Shown piece by piece: positions 33,735-45,921 of a stretch of 64,000 nucleotides of DNA; within the stretch, counting starts at the first letter, position 1, and the number at the start of each line of letters is the position of its first letter. The stretch comes from Basidiobolus meristosporus CBS 931.73 (lineage: Eukaryota; Basidiobolomycota; Basidiobolomycetes; Basidiobolales; Basidiobolaceae): NCBI GenBank assembly GCA_002104905.1, contig MCFE01000177.1, forward strand, positions 78,353-142,352. The letters run 5' to 3'. The position numbers were made by a program, and so were the translations under genes. The notes under the pieces were generated by a model. That model was not told where the DNA came from. It did not search any database and was given only the letters and a program-made list of their open reading frames with translations.

Positions 33735-36004
33735 TTAGATCCCTCTTTCCACGAATGACTGCAGGATACCTTCGACAGTGGCTGGGTACTCTCTGAGCTC
33801 GACCGAGTCGCCGACTAGCACCGTGTTGGCCTGGACGAACAGCTTACGGGGCTGCTTGTGAGAGATGACGATGTCACGGAGGGACTTCCACTCGTCGGGG
33901 ACCCGGGTCATCTCAGCATACAACGCGGAGCCGGCCTCGAAGTCGGCCGTAGCCTTGTAGATCTGGAGCTTCTGGAGGAATGCGTGCATCGCCGGCATTC
34001 CCACCGAGTGAATCTTGCTGCGATCCAGGGTGATCACGGCGTCGGTATTGTCTGCGTTGCGCTCGATCTTCACGAAGTCCTCCCCAGCCTCGAGGAGCAC
34101 GCGCATGATGGCGTATCGGGCCATCATGTGGGCTTGGCCCCATTTCTTCGCGGTAGGATCGTAGAACTCCAAGCCGAGTAGACCGGCACGGGCCATGGAC
34201 AACCATCCGATGTACATGATGTCGTCGGCAAGTCCGACGTCGTGGCTAGAGTCGGTGTGGCCGAACACCTCAAGCGCCTCCTTGTCGGTGGAAAGGAAGA
34301 GGGCGACCGATTCGGCACGGCACTCCTCGTATGACGAGGAGATGTTTTTGAACACGGATCCCCATGTTTGGCCTGGCTTGTACCAACTGGTGATGGGCTT
34401 CTTGGTGACCGGGGACACAGGAGGATTGCTCTGATCGAAGTTGAATTTCCCAGGCTCCTGCTCGGCGAGCAACTTGCCGGAGCCGTGGCCGAGCAACTCG
34501 TGGAGACCCACTTGAACCTCGAACGCGGGGCCCTTAAGTTTCTCGAAGAGGGCACGGTCTTGTTCGTTCAAGAATGGGTACTTCTCGCTAGGGGCCTTGG
34601 CGTTCAGGATGTTACCAAGACTAACATTCTTGAAGCCATAGGTCTGTCGGATGTCGTCATAGTTGGGGATGTTGATGCCTAAATCACCCCGGAGACTATT
34701 AATATCTCCAAACATGCGAGGCGGATTAGTGGCCACTTACCGGCAGGAATGCCCCCGGTGGCAAAGGACATCACCTCCAAGGATGTGAAATCAGGCTTGT
34801 TGAACTTGTCCTTCTCGAACTCGACTCCCCTGGGAACAGAAACGGTACTCAGTCAGCGGAGAGGGGTTGGGGAGAGATGGACGGCAGACACTTACCAAGG
34901 CAACTTCGAGATGAATTTCTCGGCGTTGTCGACGAGGACACCGAATTTCTTGGTGCGATCCTTATTCACCATAGCAACGAAGCCTTCCCACTCGGCACGG
35001 ATACCAGCGGGGTCGCGATAGGTCTCGATGAAGCCAATGTTAGACTCCACGGTAGGCCCGATGTCCTTGATCCAGAACTTCTGGGACTCCTTGTGTGCCT
35101 CAATGGAGCCAGTGGTGAAGCTCTCTGCGTACTTCTCCAACATCTGGCGCTGGTTGTCGTTGGCAGCATACTTGATAGCGGCCTGGATTTCGTCGGCGAC
35201 CTTACGCATGGTCTCGTGGTAATCACCGTAGGTGATCTTCACGGACTTGCCCTCGGGAGTCTTGTGGACTTGGGGCTCCTTTTGCTGCGCGGAGGCGATC
35301 CTCACCTCAAACTCTGAGTCGGAAATCTTGAACAATCTACAAAGCCGCGGTTAGCACGGTATTCAGAATGCCCTCCTCCATCCCCAACCAAAGGCCTACC
35401 TGGTGTTGAGAGAGTCCACATCGATGGACTCAAGGTATCTCTGCACCTCCAGAATGTCCTTCTTCGCCACATTCTCCGAGTAGTAGTTCGACACGTGTCC
35501 GTCGTCCACGTATCCAAGTAAGTTCTTCGACTCGGGGGTGACGGAGTAGATGTTCTGTCGGACGGCCTCGAACAGCTCAGTCACCTTCTGGTTGGCCTTG
35601 GCTTTCACAATGGCCTCCAGGTCAGCTTCGGAGACGCGAGGGATAAATTTGGTGTCGCCAAAGGATTTGTAGTTGGCCAGGTTGGAGAGGAATTGGCCCG
35701 CGTACTGAAGCCAGTGCTGGAAGGCCTCCTCACCGACTCCACTGGCAGCACGCAACTTCTCCAAATCCACCAGCTTTCCAGTGCTCTCTTCCTTGAACAA
35801 GGACACGATGAAGTCGAAGATCGTCTCGCTCTCCTTGGTTGTCTGGTTAAGCAACGCACGAGCGCCGTACCAACTGGCTCTGCTGATGTGGTGGGCATAG
35901 TGCTTCTCTTGTTCGTTCAAAAGCTCAAAGTGAGGGCGAATCTCCAGCTGGCAGACTGGGGCGTTTAGGTCAGCGTAGTATTGAGATTCCTTACTTGTGG
36001 TCAT
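33735..36004 (-). CDS. Dipeptidyl peptidase III (four exons)
   Basis: Exons on the minus strand: 36004-35400, 35336-34896, 34829-34741 and 34678-33735. The introns (63, 66 and 62 bp) have donors GTAGGC, GTAAGT and GTAAGT. The joined frame is exactly 693 codons (692 residues), near the usual ~690-720 for fungal members. This M49 zinc metallopeptidase releases dipeptides from the N-terminus of short peptides in the cytosol. The diagnostic zinc site HELLGH (34482-34502) and the second ligand motif EECRAE (34311-34328) are both present, as is the family block PAGINIPNYDD across the exon 3/4 junction. An alternative ATG at 36017-36019 would add five residues. I chose MTTS because it better fits the usual N-terminus, but this is not certain. 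It is widely conserved and probably constitutive. Confidence 0.95.
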
Positions 36005-36019
36005 GTTGGGTGGAGACAA

Positions 36020-39000
36020 AGGGAGGTTGTAAGTGGCTCAGTTGCGAAGACACTCGCTTATATCCAGGCCCATGACGAAATCTCTTACGAATGATGAAAC
36101 CTAACTGTGCTACACTAATCAATGTTGGAAGACGAGGTTCTATTGGCCAAAAATGGCAAGCCTCGATTGTTCGCATCGCTTCGTAGGTTGGATTGAATGC
36201 TGAGGAGCCCGCAACCCAACCCTGGGGTTGGTGAAGATGGCTCCATTGATTCCAAATTCCCATGCATCCTTCGCATCCTACCAACATGGTAATACCATTG
36301 GCCAAAAATAGCGTTTTTTCGCGCTTGGTTTAGCTCCAATCATCGAGATCAGCTTCAGCAAAGGCCCGTTCTGGGATTAGCTTACGGAATTGTCTAATCA
36401 TTTCTCCCATGTTTTGATCGCAATACCTGTCAATTCGAGGGGCATTTGTGAGGACTATCCCCTGATTCCTGGCGACAGACATAGTCATCTGGAAAGTGCA
36501 ATTATCGTCGGTTTCACCTCATTTGATCTAGTTTATGCGTGCTACCGTGATGCTGAACCTAACAATACCAAACTTGACTTGATTCGCACTTTGACATTTG
36601 ATATTGACGCTGTAACAATTGCACCACCTTTGTCTCGCTAAATGAAGTCCAGTGGGTTGCTGATGATGGTGCACACTCGGTTGAATTGATTATCCTTGCG
36701 CCCAAGCAGCCTACTGATGTAAAGGGTATTATTCAGATGACCTTCTCCAGAAGAAGCAGAGGAAGCGTGAAAATGGGTGTCTTCATAATCATTGCTGTGA
36801 TACTACGCTGACTACGAAGCTCCTAGCCAAGAATGTGATTCTCATCGATCATCGGATGGCTCCACGCTAGCTGCCATAGGGTTGGATGCTGGTCGGGTTA
36901 GCAGTTCAACGCGCCCAGCTACATGGCACCTACTTGGGTCTAGTTGGTTGCTTATGACTGGGCAGGTGATCAACTACGCTTTCACTGGTATTTTGACTGG
37001 GAAGATTTCGACAACTGTATCCAAAGATGGAGTTTTTGGGATTCTTCGGGAAACCGTTTCAATGCTTATTCTTATTTCCGAAAAGTTATGCGGAGTATGG
37101 AATGTCACCAATTCTCCACCATTCTTTAGAGTAGCACAGGTGGAGACTGTTCAGTGCTGTGGAATATGGCATAAGAAGTAACGGCTGCGTGACACGGCGG
37201 CTAAATGATTTTCCGCTGAAGATAGGTCAAAGCGAAAAAGGTGTTCTTTGGTTGCTGAAATCAATTACATAATTAACAATATTAGTAATAGACTCTAGGT
37301 ATGTTATTAATGCTCTGTGCTTATATCTGGCCAATTAGCAAAAATCACCCGGATTTTAATCACGCTATATATTTTCTTACGTAATGGATTATCTGCAATA
37401 TACAATTGGTAATATCTCAAATATGCTCCAGGGTTTTCAAATATTGGATAGTTTCTTCACATTGCATGCCCTCTATATGTGCTACAGTTAGTTGATTCAA
37501 CTTCAGGATTCCTCATTTCATCCAAACTTCTACTTGGCCAAGTCATGGATATTACCAACTATAATACAAGAACTTATCCATAAAATGCTTACTTGTGCAG
37601 ATTATTTAATTATGTAGGTGTAATCCCAGAGAGGATATACTTCTACTACAACATGATAGGCATTTGAGGCTGCAACAGATGCTTGCATGGCATTGAGTTG
37701 TGGAAATCTAGTGATTGTACTTCTATACTATTATCACTTATGTTGGTTAGTTTGTAGCTCATGCACATACCATTTGCAGCTTATATTCATTGTTGGAAAT
37801 AGCTTAGATTAGCAGCAATGATGCTCAATAGGTGATGCATATCAGATATTTAGAAATTATCCAACAATTATTGCAAATTTCTCAAATATACTTGAATGCT
37901 CACCAAACACCATCATTAAGACTTTGTCTTACTAATCTTAGATACTTCATATGACATCTTTTGTTGGAATTAATTTTAGATATATCAGTAGTATAGTTAG
38001 CACCTTGATGTGGGCACTCTCAAAGTGGCCCATGAAGCCCTAAGCTATGTATATATATTCTTGTGGCCTTCTGGGTATATTCCGCATGCTTGTATTGCCA
38101 AGAGCAGTTATACCACATTTATTTTGAGTATATCATCAAATGAAAACCTCAGAGTGTACTTGTTCTCCATATCACACTTAATTCCTCCAAAATTTTGCCC
38201 CTAGCTATGAGCATTGAGCTGTGACTTCCTACATTGCCTATTACTGCTTCAACTGGTATACTTCCAACTACTCAAAAGCTGGCTATATATTCCTATGAGA
38301 AATTATTGTGATGGTCCCTTCAAGGGGACATCTCAAAGCTCAATTCCCATGACTCAGAGTTATTGATGGTGCAGGTCATTGTGCAAGAGCTGCTGAAACA
38401 AGAATTGCACCTCAGATTTCACTAAAAACATGGTATAAAATTTTCATCACAACAATTCCTAAGTTGCAATTAATTGGTTCTCTTTCATTTCTCTCACATA
38501 CTAATCCTGGACACTGATTCACCTACAATTGTGTACATTGAATGACTATTGCCTCTGTCTCACACTACTACTTTCCACATCAGCTGGTACTATTACTTTT
38601 CATGCAAAGAAATTAGTAAAATTCTGTGAATCTTCCATTTTAACTAAATTGTAAATTGTGCTGACCTTTTAAGTCCCTATACCCAACACTACTTTTAAGC
38701 CCAATCTCACACTCAATTATTGGCTCCATTGAAAGTTTCTGTTCAACATGTGTTTCTGCTGCAACATTGTTGCCCATGGCTTTGGCATGAACTCTGTATA
38801 TGTAAGCCATTATTTGTTCACTGGTTCCCATATATGATATGCTTTAGCTGGCACTGCAAGATCTATCACTTCATATGCTGGTTAGTGTAATAAATGCTTG
38901 CAATACTCAAGTGTGTTTTCTTTTGCACTGCTGTTGAAGAAGCACTGCAACCAATAGGTGATCCTATTGATGCTCCACAATTCCACTGTAGGAACTGTAA

Positions 39001-39048
39001 TTGTTCCCAATTTCTTGACATTATTGCTTTGCCAGTCAGTGAGATCTC
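36020..39048. other. Upstream region of dipeptidyl peptidase III passing into AT-rich repeat sequence
   Basis: 36390-37180 keeps moderate GC and broken protein-like frames on +: an 83-codon frame at 36390-36641, continuing out of frame with SVELIILAPKQPTDVKG, and a 36944-37129 frame rich in W, F and D. They may be one dead gene, which I cannot identify. From about 37250 the sequence is AT-rich. 38000-38280 resembles a worn copia LTR plus leader (TCATCAAATGAAAACC..., TATGAGCATTGAGCTGTGAC). 38930-39045 carries the FHCRNC repeat peptide also seen at 5128. Confidence 0.4.
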
Positions 39049-39395
39049 TGTTGTAAAATAGATAATTCTACTTGAATATTTGCTTAACTTAGTCACTTAG
39101 ATCATTATGTGAAAATCTTAGTGAATACTGACAAAATTCCTTGTTAGGACTTACATGGAATATTTTCACCAAATATCAGGTACCCAGAACACAAAAATTT
39201 GATAAGTTGGCCAGTTAGCCCCAAGCTTTGCACACATGTTATTGGGATATTCCTCAATCTATTTTACATGTTTGTTGTGCCAAAATTATGAAAAAGTACA
39301 AGTACCACTTTTATATTCAATAAATCATCAAGTGAACACCACAAAATCTACTAGTTCTCCCAATCATTGCTAATATCTCCAAGACTCTTACAACA
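39049..39395 (+). repeat. Copia LTR with a short leader remnant
   Basis: 347 bp, TGTTGTAAAATAGATAATT...CTCTTACAACA, followed by a worn primer site (GGCTATAATCCCCAAGC) and a few bases of gag leader, then by unrelated repeat sequence. It is a truncated copy rather than a clean solo LTR, and it interrupts the FHCRNC repeat. Confidence 0.8.
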
Positions 39396-39419
39396 GGCTA
39401 TAATCCCCAAGCTGTCACT

Positions 39420-39974
39420 CAATAATGGAGGCTTTGAGTACTTACTTCAACTTCCTGCCTACTTCATATTGGGATGCAATCTACCATGTGCATGGTACAT
39501 ATGGACAACCATCATGCAGCTGGCAACATATAACCCAGAGACTATCCTGATACCTGCATGTGTTAATAGTTGCCTGGCATGCATATCCAAAAGTGCTACA
39601 CATGGAAGGTATCCTACTTATTAGGAGCCCACTTCCTCAGAGGAAAAAATTTTTCACATTCTGGTTGGATTCCAAGGATACCCCATCTAAAGAAGCTGAT
39701 GCAGTCCAACTAATATTGTGAAGCTATAAAAAAATGTACTCATCATCAATCAGACCCAAACATTTTGCTCAACAATAAAGCAAGGGCTATTTTGAAGGTT
39801 TGTGTTGCCATGCCTTGCCTTGGTACTGATGGTATCTCATTTACCAAGTACTCTGCTGGCAAATCTTGTTGGCCACTGATCCTCATCAACCCAAATCTGC
39901 TGCCAGTCTCACAGTATCAGAGCAGAAGTGCAATAGTAGTCTCACTGATATCTGTTCCTAAGTCACCTTCTATG
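39420..39974. repeat. Dispersed repeat (empty-site copy)
   Basis: It matches 8100-8370 plus 9106-9360 without the foldback element found there; the junction is at about 39711-39720. It ends where the near-intact copia 5' LTR begins. Confidence 0.6.
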
Positions 39975-40323
39975 TGTTGTAAAAATTTGTATTTCCACCT
40001 AAATATTCACCTAACTTAGTCACTTAGATCATCACCTTCCAATCCTAGAGAATACTGACCAAATTCCTTGTCGGGATTTACTTAGAATATTTTCACCAAA
40101 ATACCAGGTACCCAGAACATGAAAATTCTCAAAGTTGTCCAAACAGCCCCAAACTTTGCACACATGTTCTTGGGACCTTCCTTAGCCTATTCTACGTGTT
40201 TGTTATGCCAAGACCAGGTAAAAGTATAAACACTACTTTTACATTCAATAAATCATTAAGTGAAAACCACATAATCTACTTGTCCTCCCAATCACTTCCA
40301 ATATCTCCAAGACTCTTACAACA
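39975..40323 (+). repeat. 5' LTR of the near-intact copia
   Basis: TGTTGTAAAAATTTG...CTCTTACAACA. TATA-like AAAAGTATAAACAC is at about 40220, and AATAAATCATT at about 40246 is a poly(A)-type signal. Confidence 0.92.
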
Positions 40324-40337
40324 GATTATGAGCCCCA
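40324..40337 (+). promoter_or_regulatory. Primer-binding site matching the initiator tRNA anticodon arm
   Basis: GATTATGAGCCCC directly follows the LTR. In the sister copy at 19030 the site reads GGTTATGAGCCC, the complement of the anticodon arm (GGGCUCAUAACC) of initiator methionine tRNA. Copia-type elements of this kind prime from a half-tRNA. Here the first bases are mutated (GA for GG). Confidence 0.65.
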
Positions 40338-43300
40338 AGCTGTCACTCTCTGCAATGTCTACTACTGCTATTACTGGAATTTTTCCCTCTGCTGAAAAGT
40401 TGGATGGCTCTAACTACCAAGTGTGGAAGGTGAAGATGAAGATGCTGCTACAAGAAAGAGGCCTTTGGGATATTGTCATGGGAGAAGAATGCCCTCCTAA
40501 AAACGTGGGAGAGGAAGCCTTAAAGTACCAGAAGAAAGAACAAAGTGCCTTTAACTGCATTTGCCTTAATGTCAAGGACAAATTGCTAATTCAATGCTCA
40601 AGAGCAAAAACGGCAAAGAATGCCTGGAAGGCATTAGAAGACACCTACCAGTCATGTTCAGCTGCCAAGAAAATGTATCTGAGAAGAAAATTCTTTACTA
40701 CAAAGATGCTGCCAGGAGAAGAAATGAAAAATCTAATTAACAGAATTACCCTGCTGGTAGATGAGATGGACTCTGTGGGCGTACCAACTACTGATGAGGA
40801 TGTGATAGTTACCATCCTGAATAGCCTGACAGACAAGTTTCAGGGCCTTGTATCAGCCCTAGAGTCCAGAACTGAAGATTTGACCTTAAATTACGTATAT
40901 GGAAGGCTCCTGGATGAAGAATTAAGAAAATCAAGCGCCAATAAGAAGGAAGAAGAAAATGCTTTAATAAGCAATGATAACCAACAAAGGAGGTACCCAA
41001 GACCCTACAAAGGCAACAACAACCTATTTTGCAACTACTGCAAAAGGAAAGGACACACATCGGACCGGTGTTTCAAAAAGAGAGATTATCAGCAAAAGAA
41101 GCCTGAATATGGAAATGCTGCAACAACTGAAGATAGACTATTCATATCTGCACTAAATATGACCACAAACAAGGATTCTCAGATGTGGTATATTGACTCT
41201 GGAGCTTCTCAACACTTTACACACCAAAAAGAACTTTTTACCCAATATCAAGAAATTCCAATTAAGAAGGTTTTCATGGGTGACAATGGAACACTTGATG
41301 CAGTTGGAGAAGGAACTATCTAAGTAAACCTTAGAAGCAGTGAAGGAAGCCATACACTGACCTTTAAAGAAGTACTCTATGTACCAGAAATAGCCAAGAA
41401 CCTACTCTCTGTAAGCAAGGCCACAGCAGAAGGACTCAGTTTCAGTTTTGACAATTCTGGATGCAGGATCACTGATCAAAATGGTGCCCATATTGCTTTG
41501 GGCATCAGAGATCAGAATCTATACAAGTTGACTTATATTCCATCATATCTGGAAGCCAATATAAGTAACTTAAATGAAGAAACACCAATGCTTTGGCACA
41601 GGAGATTTGGACACATCAATTTTGATTATTTGTGTAAAATGATCAAAGATCAGCTAATTTCTGGAGTGAAAATTGATCCCCCAGCTAATTTGGAGCACTG
41701 TGAAGCCTGCATATATGGGAAACAAGCCAGACAACCGTTCAAGAGCTCTGGGTTAATCAAAACTAAGAAAAAATTAGATCTAATTCACTCAGATCTGTGT
41801 GGACCTATGCAAAATTTATCCTTAGGCGGGATGAAGTATTTAATCACTTTTATTGATGATTATACAATATACACATGGGTCTACTTCATGGAGAGAAAGG
41901 AAGAAGCTCTGTCTAAGTTCAGGGAGTTTAAAGCCATGGTGGAGAGAGAAACTGGTGAAAAAATCAAGAAAATACGCTCTGACAATGGTGGAGAATATAC
42001 CTCAAAACTCTTCATCCACTTCTGCAAAATTCATGGGATAAAGCAAGAGACTACTGTACCATACTCCCCACAGCAAAATGGAGTAGCAGAACGAGCTAAC
42101 AGATCAATAATTGATATGGCAAGATCTATGATCCATGATCAAAAATTATCCTATGATTTTTGGGTGGAATCAGTTGCCACTGCTGTATACCTTAAAAATA
42201 GGAGTTATAACAGAATACTTTGTGATTCTACTCCATTTGAAGCATGGTATGGATACAGACCAAGTGCAGAACATCTAAGAATATTTGGGTGTACAGCATA
42301 TGCCAAAAAACTGGCCAGAAATCAGTCAAAATTTGAGCCAAAAAGTGTAAAATGCATATTTTTGGGCTACTGCAATGAGAGTAAGGCATACAGACTCTAC
42401 AATACCAAAGCAAAGAAGCTGATCAAGTCCAGGGATGTGTTGTTTGATGAAAATTTAAAATTTTCACAAAAAATGACATCAGATGATGACAAAAATTTGA
42501 TCTCAAGTCCACCAATTGTCAGGATTGAATCAGAGCAAAACAATGAAAATTTTTTCACTCCAGAGGACTCTACAACCGTGGTTCAGCCAGAATCAGTGCC
42601 CAGGAATATTCCAGAAGTGATCATTCCAGTATCAAATGCCCGGAGACCAAATTGGACAAGAAATAGCCCAAATTACTATATCAATGAGGGTACAAACTTA
42701 GCCTATGCCTATTCAGTCCATATTGATGAGCCCCAGACTGTAAAAGAGGCCCTAAATAGCCCTCAGACAAAGTTTTGGAGATCTGCAATGACTGAGGAAT
42801 ATCAGGCCCTGATGGAAAATTAAACTTGGGACTTAGTCAAATTACCAATCAACCGAAAATCAATTGGATGCAGATGGGTCTTCAAGACAAAATACAAGGC
42901 TGATGGTACAATTGAAAGATACAAAGCAAGACTTGTGGCCAAAGGATACTCTCAAACAAAAGGACTTGACTATACTGAGACCTTTGCACCGGTAGCCAAG
43001 TTTAATTCCATCAGATTAATATTGGCTATTGCAGCCAAATATAAGTTTTTTATTCATCAAATGGATGTAAAAACTGCATTTTTGAATGGAGAACTTGAAG
43101 AGGATGTGTATATGAACCAGCCTGATGGGTTTGTTGACCAAGATAACCCCCATTTGGTCTGCAAGCTTAAAAAGTCACTATATGGTCTCAAACAATCACC
43201 GAGAGCCTGGAATTGCAAGATAGATTCTTATTTGGAATCTTTGAGTTTCAAAAGGAGTAATGCTGACTATAGTATATACTATAAGCCAGATAGAGCAAAT

Positions 43301-44299
43301 CCAGTTCTATTAGCTCTATATGTGGATGATCTTATTATAGCCGCCAATAACCTAGAAACATTGGAAGAGACTAAATCCAGCCTATCTAAGGAGTTCAAGA
43401 TGTCCGATCTAGGAGAACTTAGTTACTACTTAGGGATTAAGTTCTCCATAGACAGAAGTACCCAGACTATTACCCTAAGCCAATTCAAGTATATTCAAGA
43501 TATACTAAAGAAGTACAAAATGGAAGACTGTAAGCCGGCAGCTACCCCAATGGAGACAAACCTTAACTTGGTCAAAACTCAACCAAATCAAGAGAGCTTG
43601 GTGCCATCTGAAAGCCCTGACTTTCCTTATCAATCTATGGTCGGCAGTCTGATGTATATCATGCTTGGAACACGTCCAGATATCTCATATTCAGTGGGAG
43701 TTGTCAGCCAACATAATCAGAATTATGGATCTGATCATATTGCAGCAGTTAAGCGGATTTTTAGATACCTACAAGGAACTGCTGATATCTGCTTAAGATA
43801 CACTTATAATGATTCAGAACAGGATCTTGTGGGATACTCTGATGCTGATTGGGGACGAAATTTGGAAGACAGAAGATCCACCACAGGATACACCTTTCTT
43901 TACTGTAAAGGAGCAATTTCATGGAATTCAAGAAAGCAACCAACCGTAGCACTTTCTACTACAGAGGCAGAGTATATGGCAGCCTGTGAAGCTACAAAAG
44001 AAGCAATGTGGTTAAGAAAACTCTTTACAGATTTAGGCCTATGTCAAAAAACGCCTATTACTTTATTTCAAGATAATCAAGGATGTATACAATTAGGTAG
44101 AAATCCAACTTTTCATGCTAGAACCAAGCACATAGATATTAGACATCATTTCATACGTGAAGCTATAGAGAGTACCTTAGTTAGCTTAGTTTACTGTCCT
44201 ACAGATGAAATGATTGCAGACATATTTACCAAACCATTAGCTAGAGACAAGTTTGAATATCTTAGGTCAAAATTAGGACTAGTCAGTATGAGCATTTAG
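40328..44299 (+). pseudogene. Copia Gag-Pol polyprotein with two in-frame TAA stops
   Basis: One frame of 1324 codons. Gag (UBN2-type) comes first, followed by a CCHC zinc knuckle (CNYCKRKGHTSDRC, about 41029). The protease has WYIDSGASQHFTH (about 41189). The integrase has HHCC residues (41600-41710) and DDE residues in HSDLCGP, RSDNGGEYTS and QQNGVAERAN. RT has YVDD at 43319-43330, and RNase H has GYSDADWG and ALSTTEAEYMA. Stops are TAA at 41321-41323 (early protease/integrase junction) and TAA at 42821-42823 (just before RT). A downstream ATG at 40358 is an alternative start. The ATG at 40328 overlaps the primer-binding site. Apart from the two stops the coding region looks undamaged. Confidence 0.92.
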
Positions 44300-44310
44300 C
44301 TGAGTGGGAG

Positions 44311-44659
44311 TGTTGTAAAAATTTGTATTTCCACCTAAATATTCACCTAACTTAGTCACTTAGATCATCACCTTCAAATCCTAGAGAATACTGACCAAAT
44401 TCCTTGTCGGGATTTACTTAGAATATTTTCACCAAAATACCAGGTACCCAGAACATGAAAATTCTCAAAGTTGTCCAAACAGCCCCAAACTTTGCACACA
44501 TGTTCTTGGGACCTTCCTTAACCTATTCTACGTGTTTGTAATGCCAAGACCAGGTAAAAGTATAAATACCACTTTTACATTCAATAAATCATTAAGTGAA
44601 AACCACATAATCTACTTGTTCTCCCAATCACTTCCAATATCTCCAAGACTCATACAACA
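44311..44659 (+). repeat. 3' LTR of the near-intact copia
   Basis: TGTTGTAAAAATTTG...CTCATACAACA, 349 bp, same length as the 5' LTR and nearly identical. Confidence 0.92.
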
Positions 44660-44689
44660 GAAAATTCCAGTATTAGCAATTGTAGACAT

Positions 44690-44945
44690 TGCAAAGAGTG
44701 ACAGTGTGGGGCTCATAACCTGATGTAAAAGCCTTGGAGATATAGGTTTAGGAAGGTCCCAAGAAAATGGGTGCAAAGTTTGGGGCTATTTGGACAACTT
44801 GGAGGATATTGTGATATGGGTACCTGGTATTTTGGTGAAAATATTCCAAGTAAATCCTAACAAGAAATTTGGTCAGTGTTCTCTAAGACTTTTAGATAAT
44901 GATCTAAGTGACCAAGTTAGATGAATAATTAGGCGGAATGACAAT
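44690..44945 (-). repeat. Inverted copia LTR fragment
   Basis: Read on the minus strand it gives the LTR order (TCCGCCTAATTATTCATCTAAC..., then GGACAACTT complements, GGACCTTCC...). It lies 30 bp after the 3' LTR in opposite orientation and is about 75% like it by eye. GGGGCTCATAACC at 44707-44719 is the same primer site in reverse. Confidence 0.7.
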
Positions 44946-45590
44946 TATTTATAACACAGGCCTCAGAAGTAATGAAGACCAATACAAACTTCCCCTTGAG
45001 GAAGTACTCCATATACCAGATGTAACCAAATACCTCCTATCTGTAAGCAAGGCCACAGGAGAAGAATTCTAACTCAGTTTTGACAATGTGAATGCATTAC
45101 CAACAATCAAAATGGTGCCCATACATGCTCTGGGTGCCAGTGATCAGAGTCTATACCAGCTAAATTATATTCCATTATATCTGGCAGTCAATATAAGCAG
45201 CTTAAATGAACAACTACCAATGCCTTGGCACAGGTGATTCTGACACCTCAATCTGATCTGTTTGAGCAAAATGGCCAGATATTGGCTAACTTCCAAAGCT
45301 GTATATCTTAAAGGTAGGAGTTATTGCAGAATACTTTATGATTCTACTCCATTGAGGCATGGTATGGATGTAAACCAAGTGCAGTGCACCCAAGAATATT
45401 TGGTTGCATGGCATATTCCAAGAAGCTGCCCAGAAATCAGTCTAAATTTGGGCCCGGGAGTGTAAGATGCTTTTTTTTTTAGGGCAACTGCAATGAGAGT
45501 AAAGCATGCAGACTCTACAATACCAAAGAAAAGAAGCTGATCAAGCTCAGGGATGTGTTGTTTGATGAATATTCAAAACTTCACAAAAAG
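44946..45590 (+). pseudogene. Copia pol fragment (integrase part)
   Basis: It contains worn + strand pieces: the LYQLNYIPLYLAVNISSLNEQ-like segment (about 45140-45220), NRILYDSTP-like (45320), and IKLRDVLFDE (45537-45570). It stops abruptly near 45590, where composition changes to the next gene island. A T9 run stands at 45471-45480. Confidence 0.7.
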
Positions 45591-45921
45591 TGACATAAGC
45601 CAGAAGATTCAAGTGTTTTATTTCGCTCACCACATACAACATCACCTATTGTGAGTACCACTCGTTGGGTGAGCCTACTTCAATTGCATTCACGTAAGTT
45701 GAGATCATTTGGATAAAATACTGCGGTTGGTAAAGCGGGGGAATTTCGATTTTGGGCTTGAGGCTTCCGTGTCAACTCATGTCATCAGTGTCTGCAGAGG
45801 TAGCCCCTGTTGTGGGTAGTCGTCGACTTGGGGTGGTTTTCTCATACGCGACCAGCAATTTGATTCAATGCTTAGGCAGATTGCATGTATGTACTTCAGG
45901 TGGTGTTGTCGATCATCTCAG

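Larger units (their letters stand above)
39975..44659 (+). mobile_element. Near-intact Ty1/copia retrotransposon
   Basis: LTR-gag-pol-LTR, 4685 bp, with both LTRs 349 bp and differing at about eight positions by eye (about 2%). A primer-binding site, one long frame with only two stops, and a polypurine tract (GCTGAGTGGGAG, 44299-44310) are present. The flanks differ (TCTATG left, GAAAA right), so no target duplication is visible. The order protease-integrase-RT-RNase H defines it as copia. It is the best reference copy for the family in this window. Confidence 0.93.

Noticed and set aside
33401..33796. 131-codon + frame after the Kre9/Knh1-like gene
   Set aside because: It overlaps the 3' end of dipeptidyl peptidase III, has no family features, and contains the poly(A) region of the upstream gene.
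33858..35317. Several long frames antisense to or out of frame with dipeptidyl peptidase III
   Set aside because: They are shadows of a well-supported, codon-biased gene.
40196..40327. Extension of the copia Gag frame upstream into the LTR
   Set aside because: These codons lie in the LTR; the first plausible start is at or after the primer-binding site (40328 or 40358).
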